Below are positions 1 through 8,100 of a stretch of DNA of 58,232 nt, in pieces (positions within the stretch are counted from its first letter, which is position 1; each line of letters begins with the position of its first letter). The notes under the pieces are model-generated. The model was not told the origin of the DNA, searched no databases, and saw nothing but the letters and a program-made list of their open reading frames with translations. The DNA lies in assembly GCA_018696595.1 (NCBI GenBank), contig JABHQW010000006.1, positions 1-58,232 on the forward strand, given 5' to 3'. Source of the stretch: Candidatus Woesearchaeota archaeon (GTDB lineage Archaea > Nanobdellota > Nanobdellia > Woesearchaeales > GW2011-AR9). The translations under genes and the position numbers were made by a program.

Positions 1-436
1 ATTTCAAATCAACAACATAAGATGGCCCTTTCTTCCCATCTTTACCAAGCCAAGCAACTTCTACTTGATCTTCTGCTAAAGACTCCAAACTAACATCAGG
101 AAATTTATCAATCAGATCTTTCCTATCTCTATGAAAATAACGTGGATCTTTAACTTTTATTTTCTCAGGAACCACTACTTTTAATTCCCCTTCATCACTA
201 AGAAAATATGCTGCAACGAACTCCGCAATTTCAGATCTCCCATAAGCAAAACACTCTTGCTGCCATTTTGCTGCTACCACTTTATGTCCTCCCGTTTCTA
301 AATATTCCACACCTGTAACATCAAATTGGTAACCACCACCAATAGTCTTAATAAATTCCGATTTCAGTCGATCTCCAACTCCTGGCAGATGTTCTTCTGC
401 TTCAGCAATCTTTTCTTCTAATTTTTTTTCAGTCAT
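1..436 (-). CDS. Hypothetical protein, 3' end outside window
   Basis: This reading frame is open from an ATG at 434-436 to the left window edge, giving 145 residues and no stop, so the C-terminus is missing. It begins two bases after the stop of the 281-residue gene upstream on the same strand, and a strong ribosome binding site (GGAGGTGA) lies just before the start inside the end of that gene, so the two are an operon. The protein is charged, without signal peptide or membrane segment, and has a glycine-rich stretch (TIGGGYQFDVTGVEY) near residue 31. I do not recognise the family. Confidence 0.75.
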   Translation of the reverse strand, partial: MTEKKLEEKIAEAEEHLPGVGDRLKSEFIKTIGGGYQFDVTGVEYLETGGHKVVAAKWQQECFAYGRSEIAEFVAAYFLSDEGELKVVVPEKIKVKDPRYFHRDRKDLIDKFPDVSLESLAEDQVEVAWLGKDGKKGPSYVVDLK

Positions 437-438
437 TT

Positions 439-1284
439 TTATTTCACCTCCTTTTCTTTAATTAATTCAACAAAATCCATCCAAGCATCAATCCACAATA
501 ATTTTTCAGGGGCATCCCTACGAGATTCAATTTTTGCTTCCAAATCATCAGCTACACCCAACTCACTAAATTTATTAGCTAATGCATCTGCAGCTTTTTG
601 TCTAATAGCAAGTGGCACATGTCCAAAACTTCCTGAAGTATCATATAACATTAAATGTCCTTCTTCTACAGAACCTGTAATCCAACCCCCACCAAACACA
701 CCATAAAGTCCAATTTCTTGAGGCAAACTACGGTGCTCATAATATGAAGGGGGATGAGCAATAAAATCTTCATCTTTATGGATTTTTTCGAGTAATCCTT
801 TCAATCCTTCTTTCAGTTCAGGATGTTCTTCAATTATGTCTTCATGTTTGTAAGTCAAATAAGTTACAGTATCTCTCAAAGTAAGAGTTTTACCTAGTTC
901 TTCTTTTTTCTGAATATAACTTTCCATTACATGTAAGACATAATCTCTTACGGATTCAATACCATGCTTTTCTTTAACACTAGTTCTGAAATCCTCAGAA
1001 TCTAAATATGCAGCTTCAATAGTTTCAATAGAATCCCCACAATCAGAACTTGGAAAAGGAGTACTAGTTCTAAATCTATCACGAAGTTTAGAATCTTCGG
1101 CGATAGTAACATGTGCAGCATTCTCTTCTTTCGCTAAAATTAATCCAATTTCATCAAAATGTTCTCCATCCAAAAAAACAATATATTTTCTACGCGTTAA
1201 TGGATCATCAATTGTTCCACCATACATACCTCTAACTTCAAGTAAACCTTCTTCACTAACATTTATTTTATATTCTCTTGTCAT
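439..1284 (-). CDS. Hypothetical protein (281 aa), divergent from TrmB-type regulator
   Basis: A soluble acidic protein of 281 residues without signal peptide or membrane helix; I do not recognise the family. The C-terminal part has a glycine-rich loop (GVFGGGWITGS) near residue 195, followed by a helical tail. It heads a two-gene operon with the partial gene at 1-436. Its promoter region is shared with the divergent regulator at 1424: a TATA-like stretch at 1351-1360 would start its transcript near 1329, and a nearly perfect dyad at 1302-1322 lies between that start and the ATG, as expected for repression by the neighbouring regulator. The ribosome binding site is weak (AGAGGGAA). Confidence 0.7.
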   Translation of the reverse strand: MTREYKINVSEEGLLEVRGMYGGTIDDPLTRRKYIVFLDGEHFDEIGLILAKEENAAHVTIAEDSKLRDRFRTSTPFPSSDCGDSIETIEAAYLDSEDFRTSVKEKHGIESVRDYVLHVMESYIQKKEELGKTLTLRDTVTYLTYKHEDIIEEHPELKEGLKGLLEKIHKDEDFIAHPPSYYEHRSLPQEIGLYGVFGGGWITGSVEEGHLMLYDTSGSFGHVPLAIRQKAADALANKFSELGVADDLEAKIESRRDAPEKLLWIDAWMDFVELIKEKEVK

Positions 1285-1301
1285 TTTTTATTCCCTCTTT
1301 T

Positions 1302-1322
1302 AACACCTACTTTGTAAGTGTT
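1302..1322. promoter_or_regulatory. Imperfect dyad, candidate operator
   Basis: AACACCTAC-ttt-GTAAGTGTT is an inverted repeat with 8 of 9 positions matching around a 3-base centre. It lies between the predicted transcription start (about 1329) and start codon (1284) of the leftward gene. Operator function is inferred from position next to a regulator gene. Confidence 0.4.
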
Positions 1323-1363
1323 TGTTATACAATAGTAGTAACCACGGAGCATATAAATATTTA

Positions 1364-1381
1364 TTCTCCAAAAATGGAGAA
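1364..1381. promoter_or_regulatory. Perfect dyad between divergent TATA boxes
   Basis: TTCTCCA-aaaa-TGGAGAA is a perfect 7-base inverted repeat. It sits between the TATA-like element of the leftward gene (1351-1360) and that of the TrmB-type gene (1393-1400), a position from which a bound protein could affect both promoters. Confidence 0.4.
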
Positions 1382-1392
1382 CAACAGCAAAG

Positions 1393-1400
1393 TTTAAATA
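1393..1400 (+). promoter_or_regulatory. TATA box of TrmB-type regulator
   Basis: tttaaata centred about 27 bases before the ATG at 1424, the spacing expected for a leaderless archaeal transcript. Confidence 0.5.
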
Positions 1401-1423
1401 AAACAAACAATTAAGAAGTAAAC

Positions 1424-2146
1424 ATGGACACAAAAATTTTAGAAGATATTGGACTAACAAATGCAGAAATCAAAATATACCTAGCATTATTAGAACTCGG
1501 AACATCAACAGCAGGACCAATCTTAGAAAAATCGGGCTTGCAAAATTCTGTGGTTCACATGACTCTTAAAAAACTAGTAGATAAAGGCCTAGTTACATTT
1601 GTTAAAGAAGGAAAAGTCAACCATTATCAAGCCGCTAATCCGAATCATATTATTGAGTTTATCAACGACAAAAAAGAACGATTTCAAGAGATTCTCCCAG
1701 AATTATTGTTAAAACAACAAACAGCTAAACAAAAGCCAGAAATTATTACTTTCCGAGGGATTAGAGGAATAAAAGAATTACTTTTAGAACTATTAGATGC
1801 AGGTGGAAAAGAACATCACACTTTTGGTTCTACAAAAGAATCTTTAATGCTCGGAGAAGCTTGGTGGATAAGTTATCATAAAAAAAGAGCAAGTAAGAAT
1901 ATTAAAGCAAAACTAATCTTTAATGAATCTTTACAATTCTGGAAAGCTGAAGCAAAATATCCAAAATCAACAATAAGATATACAAATCAAGGTTTTGAAC
2001 CTTTAACAGAAACAATTATCAGAAATGATAAGATAGGTATTATTATCTGGACTAAGAAACCGATGGGCGTTCTAATACACAACAAGATTGCTGCTGATTC
2101 TTACGAGCATTTCTTTAAGATGATCTGGAAAGGATCATTTGAATAA
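1424..2146 (+). CDS. TrmB-family transcriptional regulator
   Basis: A 240-residue DNA-binding regulator. Residues about 5-75 form a winged helix of the TrmB type (LEDIGLTNAEIKIYLALLELG, then a recognition region with VVHMTLKKLVDKGLV). A short coiled linker leads to a C-terminal domain (about 90-235) like the PLD-related effector domain of short TrmB proteins. TrmB proteins in archaea usually sense sugars and act on nearby promoters. Here the gene is divergent from a two-gene operon of unknown proteins, and two dyads lie between them. The TATA box position suggests a leaderless mRNA starting at the ATG. The ligand cannot be told from the sequence. Confidence 0.85.
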   Translation: MDTKILEDIGLTNAEIKIYLALLELGTSTAGPILEKSGLQNSVVHMTLKKLVDKGLVTFVKEGKVNHYQAANPNHIIEFINDKKERFQEILPELLLKQQTAKQKPEIITFRGIRGIKELLLELLDAGGKEHHTFGSTKESLMLGEAWWISYHKKRASKNIKAKLIFNESLQFWKAEAKYPKSTIRYTNQGFEPLTETIIRNDKIGIIIWTKKPMGVLIHNKIAADSYEHFFKMIWKGSFE

Positions 2147-2157
2147 AAAAAGAAAAA

Positions 2158-2448
2158 TTATTTCTCTTTCCAACCAGAATCATGTAAGTCAGTTATAATC
2201 TTATCTAAATCTTGGTGTGTACAATGTATACCCCCAACAAGACTTACTCCTTCAGTACTTCCATCTGGTCTCATTTGTAACGCCATAACTGAATAAACAC
2301 CACCTCTGCCCACTCCAGTATGTCTTTGACCAATTGTACTAAACCCAGTCGCCAATTCAGGATCACCCATTGCTTCCATATTAGGTTTAACATCATATGA
2401 CCCCTCTGACCTACCTATTGAATATGTTTTTAATTCTCTATCATCCAT
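2158..2448 (-). CDS. Small hypothetical protein (96 aa)
   Basis: A soluble 96-residue protein without signal peptide. It has its own promoter: TATA-like ctttttata around 2495-2502 (read on the minus strand) and a ribosome binding site GGAGGT just before the ATG, so the start is well supported. The gene runs towards and ends 12 bases from the TrmB-type gene. A short stretch YSIGRS near the N-terminus also occurs in the unknown protein at 42825-43208; one shared hexapeptide is too little to claim homology. I do not recognise the family. Confidence 0.65.
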   Translation of the reverse strand: MDDRELKTYSIGRSEGSYDVKPNMEAMGDPELATGFSTIGQRHTGVGRGGVYSVMALQMRPDGSTEGVSLVGGIHCTHQDLDKIITDLHDSGWKEK

Positions 2449-2561
2449 TTTATTTTACCTCCATTTGTTCAATTTAATATTAAGAGAACAAGAGAGATAT
2501 AAAAGTTGGGAAGTATTTTTAGGTCAAAATAAGAAAAAATACAACTAAAAAAATAAAAAAA

Positions 2562-3053
2562 CTAATCACCAATAATTTTCAGTCCAATATCATAATATTT
2601 TTTATAAGGTCCACGGTTTAATTGGCCCACCCACTCATTTATTTCTTTCCAGAATGTTTCTTCTAAAGCAATCAAACCATTTATTTCTTTAATAATTGGA
2701 GCCAAAACTTCCTCTTTTTTTTCTTTTGGCATATTTAATATTTGGAACGGTTTATCTCCTTTAGTTAATTGTTTAACAATATCATTCCATAATTGCTTTA
2801 TTCTTTTTGTATGATCATCAATATTAACCTTAAATCTAAGAACTTTTTTATCATCTTTATGTTCTGTTAAAAAACCAGTAACAACCCACCGAGTACGGAC
2901 AGAATGTCCCACTAATAATTGAACATAATCACGAGCTTGATAAACAAAGTCCCTACTATGCCCGGGATCAGTAATTGTGCCTTCAAGTTTATCTCTAGCT
3001 TTTCCCAGTAAAAATCCAGGAATATTAATTCCACCACTAGTCACATTTACCAT
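2562..3053 (-). CDS. Hypothetical protein (163 aa)
   Basis: A soluble, mostly helical, basic protein of 163 residues, with no recognised motif, signal or membrane segment. It is divergent from the ribosomal protein eL21 gene. A TATA-like element (ttttataaac on the minus strand, about 3079-3088) lies some 30 bases before the ATG, consistent with a nearly leaderless transcript. Family unknown. Confidence 0.65.
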   Translation of the reverse strand: MVNVTSGGINIPGFLLGKARDKLEGTITDPGHSRDFVYQARDYVQLLVGHSVRTRWVVTGFLTEHKDDKKVLRFKVNIDDHTKRIKQLWNDIVKQLTKGDKPFQILNMPKEKKEEVLAPIIKEINGLIALEETFWKEINEWVGQLNRGPYKKYYDIGLKIIGD

Positions 3054-3142
3054 ATTATCATTTAGGAAAATATTAAAGTTTATAAAATTACCTAAGAGGT
3101 TAATTCTTCTTAATCACTGATTTTCCTGGATTCTCCAAAACA

Positions 3143-3150
3143 TTTATAAA
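3143..3150 (+). promoter_or_regulatory. TATA box of eL21-rpoF-DUF655 operon
   Basis: tttataaa, centre 27-28 bases before the ATG at 3174; implies a leaderless transcript. Confidence 0.65.
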
Positions 3151-3173
3151 CCATTAACGAAAATAACCTCAAC

Positions 3174-3461
3174 ATGGTAACTAGAACAGGAACTAAACAA
3201 AGGAAAACAAGACACAAGTATACCCAAACATTAAGAAGTAAAGGTAAAATCCCGTTAAGTAAATATTTTCAAAAATTTGTAAACGGAGATAAAGTTAACT
3301 TAAAAGTTTACGCTGGTGTACAAAAAGGACGATTCTTTCCAAGATTTCACGGAATGACTGGGACAGTTTCAGGCCAAAAAGGTTCTTGTTACGAAGTTAC
3401 AATTAAAGATGGTGGAAAAACAAAAAGATTATTCATCCATCCAATACATTTAAGTAAGTAA
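3174..3461 (+). CDS. rpl21e: 50S ribosomal protein L21e (eL21)
   Basis: A 95-residue protein of the large ribosomal subunit, shared by archaea and eukaryotes. The sequence is typical: a basic N-terminus with TRxKYTQ-like residues, a KVYAGVQKGRFFPRFHGMTG core and the C-terminal RLFIHPIHLS. Length matches the family. It is the first gene of eL21 - rpoF - DUF655, the usual archaeal order, with 17 bases to the next gene. The promoter is directly upstream and no ribosome binding site is visible, fitting leaderless translation. Confidence 0.97.
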   Translation: MVTRTGTKQRKTRHKYTQTLRSKGKIPLSKYFQKFVNGDKVNLKVYAGVQKGRFFPRFHGMTGTVSGQKGSCYEVTIKDGGKTKRLFIHPIHLSK

Positions 3462-3478
3462 ATTATTTAACAATTAAA

Positions 3479-3823
3479 ATGGCAAACCCACAATTTATTG
3501 AACAAACATCACTTTCTTTAGCAGATTTAAAGGAAGAACTGATTAGAATTGAAAAAAGAGATAAAGAATTAAATTATCTTTCAAACAAAACTAAAGAATA
3601 TTTAGACAATTTTGTTAAACTTGATAGTAAACAACAGGAAGAATTGAAAAAGAAGTTATTAGGTCTTAATTTAACTCGATTAAAAGACGAACACGTTGCT
3701 AAAATAATTGATTTCTTACCAAAAACAATTGACGAATTAAAAGTGATTTTGCAAGCGTACCCATTAAGTATGCCCAAAGGAGATCAAGAATCAATTGTTA
3801 AAACGGTTAAGGGATTTATTTAA
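3479..3823 (+). CDS. rpoF: DNA-directed RNA polymerase subunit F (Rpb4)
   Basis: 114 residues, the archaeal Rpb4 homologue. With RpoE (Rpb7) it forms the stalk of RNA polymerase, which helps promoter opening and binds the emerging RNA. The N-terminal half is a long helix rich in Lys and Glu that packs against Rpb7; the C-terminal HRDC-like part contains HVAKIIDFLPKTIDELKVIL. It lies 17 bases after eL21 and ahead of the DUF655 gene, a conserved archaeal neighbourhood, which supports the assignment. Confidence 0.93.
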   Translation: MANPQFIEQTSLSLADLKEELIRIEKRDKELNYLSNKTKEYLDNFVKLDSKQQEELKKKLLGLNLTRLKDEHVAKIIDFLPKTIDELKVILQAYPLSMPKGDQESIVKTVKGFI

Positions 3824-3898
3824 GTTCTTAATTTATTACACATAAAAAAACGCAATTTTTATTAACTCCAACAGATACACTACTAACTTGAATAGAAA

Positions 3899-4462
3899 AT
3901 GAACCCAATTGATAAACCACAAACAAGAGAAGAAAGAGCAATCGTCTTAGATTTCCTTGAACACGGATATCCGTTTGACCAAGGATCCATGAAGACACCA
4001 ATAGTGCAAGCTCTTGGATTAACTCATTTAACATTATTAGAACTTATTCCAAAAAAAGGAGTCCATTTACAACCACACCAAGAAGTTTACATTGGCGAGG
4101 GTAAAAGAGATGAGATCCACCACATTAAAGGCAGAATCTTGATTGATAAATTAACAAATTCTGCAGGAAAAGAGTTACCACATGTGGTAGAAGAAGTAAT
4201 TAGTAAAGACAATGATAGATTTATTAGTTTCTTTAACAAAGCTCAACCATTAACGATGAGAATGCACCAGTTAGAATTACTCCCTGGATTAGGAAAAAAG
4301 CACATGTGGGAAGTAATTAATGCTAGAAAAGCAAAACCATTCGAAAACTTTGAAGATTTAAAGAGTAGAGTGAAGTTAATTCCAGACCCAACAGGGATGG
4401 TAGTAAAAAGAATTCTTTCTGAATTAAAAGGAAAAGAGAAGTATAACCTTTTTGTAGGGTAA
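3899..4462 (+). CDS. DUF655 family protein (OB fold / helix-hairpin-helix)
   Basis: 187 residues. The N-terminal part carries the DUF655 signature (EVYIGEGKRDEIHHIKGRI, residues about 60-80), an OB-like fold. Residues about 115-180 hold two helix-hairpin-helix elements (LLPGLGKKHMWEVINARK), which bind nucleic acid backbone. The family occurs across archaea next to rpoF and the rRNA dimethyltransferase ksgA, and a role in RNA binding during ribosome biogenesis is usually assumed. Here ksgA does not follow. A T-rich TATA-like element about 11 bases upstream of a possible start (3857-3866) might give it an extra promoter. Confidence 0.9.
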   Translation: MNPIDKPQTREERAIVLDFLEHGYPFDQGSMKTPIVQALGLTHLTLLELIPKKGVHLQPHQEVYIGEGKRDEIHHIKGRILIDKLTNSAGKELPHVVEEVISKDNDRFISFFNKAQPLTMRMHQLELLPGLGKKHMWEVINARKAKPFENFEDLKSRVKLIPDPTGMVVKRILSELKGKEKYNLFVG

Positions 4463-4557
4463 AATACTGCACTTATTTTGTTAGTTACACGAACTCGCCC
4501 GTAAATTAGTACTAATAACAAAACCAGACTTTTTATAACTACAACCTAAGAGAAATG

Positions 4558-4566
4558 TTTATAAAT
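4558..4566 (+). promoter_or_regulatory. TATA box of uL16/L10e gene
   Basis: tttataaat centred 27 bases before the ATG at 4589; leaderless transcript expected. Confidence 0.6.
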
Positions 4567-4588
4567 AAACCCCATTTCTAAGATAAAC

Positions 4589-5104
4589 ATGGCGAAATTA
4601 AGAAAGTTTGCAGCGTATCAAGGACTAGAAAGACCATACACAAGAATTAGTAAATATACTAAGAAAAATTACGTTCGTGGTGGATTCCCACACATGAAAG
4701 TTATTAAGTTTGATATGGGTAACCCTAGAAAAGAGTATGATACTGTAATTAAGTTAAATTCTACAAAAGCTATGAATTTCCGTCATAACGCTTTAGAATC
4801 TGCAAGAATGACTTCTAACAGATTGCTAGAAAAAAAAATTGGTAAAGAATACCATCTAAGAATCAAAGTTTATCCGTTCCATGTACTAAGAGAAAACCCC
4901 TTAGCAAGTGGAGCAGGAGCAGACAGAATGAGTACTGGGATGAAGAAGTCTTATGGTAAATCAATTGGTTGTGCAGCAAGAGTTAAAGAAGGCCAAACTG
5001 TAATGGAACTAAGAATTGATAGTGCAAACTTAAAGTTGGGCAAAGAAGCATTAAGTAGAGCAGCAAAGAAATTTCCTTGCACATGTAAAGTAGTTGCTCA
5101 GTAA
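4589..5104 (+). CDS. rpl10e: 50S ribosomal protein L10e (uL16)
   Basis: 171 residues, the archaeal uL16 (L16/L10ae), which sits near the peptidyl transferase centre and contacts the elbow of the tRNA. Diagnostic stretches are KKNYVRGGFPHMKV near residue 26, RHNALESARM near 70 and the loop ENPLASGAGADRMSTGM near 105-120. Length fits archaeal members. It is a single gene with its own promoter, and it converges on the giant surface-protein gene that follows. Confidence 0.97.
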   Translation: MAKLRKFAAYQGLERPYTRISKYTKKNYVRGGFPHMKVIKFDMGNPRKEYDTVIKLNSTKAMNFRHNALESARMTSNRLLEKKIGKEYHLRIKVYPFHVLRENPLASGAGADRMSTGMKKSYGKSIGCAARVKEGQTVMELRIDSANLKLGKEALSRAAKKFPCTCKVVAQ

Positions 5105-5146
5105 ATATTTTATTTCTTTAATGCAATATAAAAAGATTAGATAATA

Positions 5147-8100
5147 TTATCTCAACCAACTCAACTTCTTCTCAATCTTTCCCAACTCCATCTCAAGTTT
5201 CTGTTCTCTTTTAGTTTCCAATAAATGTTTCCGATCAATTTTATTAATTATCCGGACGGCTTCATTCATTGCTTTCTGATCATTAGAATTTAGTTCTTTA
5301 TTATCTAATGACCGAACTTTCCCTTTATATTTAGAAACTTTAGTAATAATTCTTTTTCGACCCACAACAAAATCAACGTTAGACAACCTCATTTCTACAG
5401 CAGACAATTCTTTATTTAACTGAGCTAATCTTTGCAATTCTAAACGTTTCTTTTCTTCCAGCTTTTTACTAACCTTAATGATCTTAATTTTAGTTTTCTT
5501 TTCTTCAATAAGTTTTCTGGGAGTAACCCGTACAATTTTCTTAACAACAGGTTCATCCAACCGAGCTAATGAACGATTAACTTTTTCTAAGTCTTTAGTT
5601 AACTTATCAACTTTAACATCTTTAACGCGATGTTTCATCTCCAGTTTCTTAGATATTTTCTTAACTTCAGCAATTGCCCTTCTATCTGCCGCAGATATTT
5701 TCTTAACATTATTAAAAGACGTAACCTTACGATCAATCTCTTTAAACCTAATTCCAAAATTCTCTTTACTTAACTTCTCAGTTACCTGTCCTAGTTCTCT
5801 ATTCAGTTTCAATAACTCTGGAGACGGTTCTAAGATTGTAGCTTTTGGTAAAGGTTTCTCTTTTAATTTCTTAAACCCTTTCTTCTCTTCTGCGAATCCT
5901 ATCTTTCTTTCTTTGCTAACTACTGGACGGAATCTAGCTCTAAATTTATGAGGTATTGGTTCATCAATTGTTTTAAGTCTTAAATCAATTTGTTCCAACT
6001 CTTCCATCAATTTTGGTTTTCTTTTATTGCCAATCTCTTTGATTGGTTTCTTCTTTAGTGGAGTTAAAGTAATTGTTGGAATAGCCGAACCTTTAATCTT
6101 AACCTGTGGGAAAGATTTCTTTTGCCAGATATAACTTATTAACCAAGATCTAAACCTAGCCAAATGAGTTCTAGTCCAAACAATAAATAATTGGATCTCT
6201 TTGAAGACAAACTTGAAACCACGAATCAATGCCCTAAAAGGAGTAACAACCATGATTCCCAATCCTAAAGTCATTGCTTTAATCAATAATACCAATCCCT
6301 TTCCAATTTCCAAGATTACTTTCCCAATAAAAGTAAAAGTTCTTTTAATAGCAATAAATAACATCAAGAACAATGCTTTAAACAGATACAACATTCCAGC
6401 AATAGTCCAATGATAATGCTTCTTAGCCAGCTTCTTAGTTTCCTTACCAGCCATCACAGTTGACTCTTTAACATCAAGTAAAGCCTCACTAGTTTTCGTT
6501 ACAGATTTGTTAACATTCTTCTTAACGGCCTTATGGGTCTCCCACAATGCATCAGAGGCGGCATCTGAGACCCGGGTGGAATGCTTAACGGTTCTTCTGA
6601 ATAACTTTCTTAACTGTCGTGCGATGTAATTTCGAACAGATCTCTTAACAAAGATTATCCCTCCAACAAAAGTAAGAGTATATTTAACAATTCTTCGAAC
6701 TAACTTCCTCAATTGACGCATAATGTAATTTCTGATGGAACGCTTAGTCTTTACTGAAGTTTCTCCAAACTCCATTGCTGCTTGAGCAGTTCCACGAACA
6801 GATTTCCTAACTGCCCTCTTAGTGTCTAATGCAGCATCTGAGGTGACATCTGAAACTCGAGTAGAATGCCTAACAATTCTTCGAACTAACTTCCTTAACT
6901 GACGCATGATATAATTTCTAATGGAACGCTTAGTCTTTACAGTACTTTCCCCAATTCCTACTGCTAACTTACCAGTCTCACGCACAGATTTACGAACATT
7001 TCTTTTAATAGCTTTGTGAGTGTCCCATAATGCATCTGAAGAAGCATCTGCCGCCCTAGTTGAATGTCTAACAGTCTTCTTAACAAATTTCCTAAACATA
7101 CGACCAATAAATAACACAACAGCAGCCACCGCAAAAACAACTTTCTTAAAAGGATAAGCAATAACAAATCCAACAATCTTAAAAGACTTGACAATAGTTC
7201 TCTTAACCCTTACTTTAATTGAGAACCTACTTTCACTCTTCTTCTTACTGTACCACTTTCTCAGCTTTGGAACAGTGTAAACAACCACAATTAATAATAC
7301 AATAAATATAGCAAAAGCAATTAGATATAAAGAATAATTATTAAACAATACCTTAGCTTGATTAAAGAAAGCAAAACCAGTAGCCACAGGTAGGCCCTCA
7401 GAAGGTTCATTAAATACTTCATCCTTTTCTTCTTTTTCTTCTACCTCGCTGCTCCCAGATTCTTCCTCAATTGGAACTTCTTCAATTTCCCCTTCTTCAA
7501 CAATCTGTACACACTTCCCAGACTTTAATTGAGTGTCAGGGGGACAACTTATTCCAGAAGACGACCCACTAGAAGAAGTTTCTTCAGTAGTACCAGGAGC
7601 CGCATAATTCAAAATAATGGTCCTGTTCACATCACCCCAATCTTTATTGTTAGCAATATCTTGGGCTAAACAATTCCAAGTATATGCCCCTACACCTAAT
7701 TCAAATGTCCAATTGCTACTGTTAATCTTTCCATTAATGTTAGTTGTTTGATTACGAATAAAATTAGTGTTGCTAGAATCAGTCAAATATAAGGACAAAT
7801 TAACCAGCGCAAGATCATCAGTAACATTACAAACAAAGGAGACATTTGTAAGAGCAGCCGAACTATTAGAATAACTTGCTGCAGGAGATGTTAAAGTTAC
7901 ATTTGATTTCTGATCAGTTACATTAACAAAGAACACACTAGAGTTAGTATTACTAGAGCTATCATTAATACTAACGTTTAGATTGTAAATTCCAATTGAT
8001 AAATTAGTAGCGTTCTCTAAATAACCACTATTGTTAATTTTAAAATGAGTAGTATCATTAATGGTATAGTTACTTATATTGTAATTGTCGCTTGCACTAA

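Noticed and set aside
3574-4521. Minus-strand frames opposite rpoF and DUF655
   Set aside because: Antisense to well-recognised genes; no own signals.
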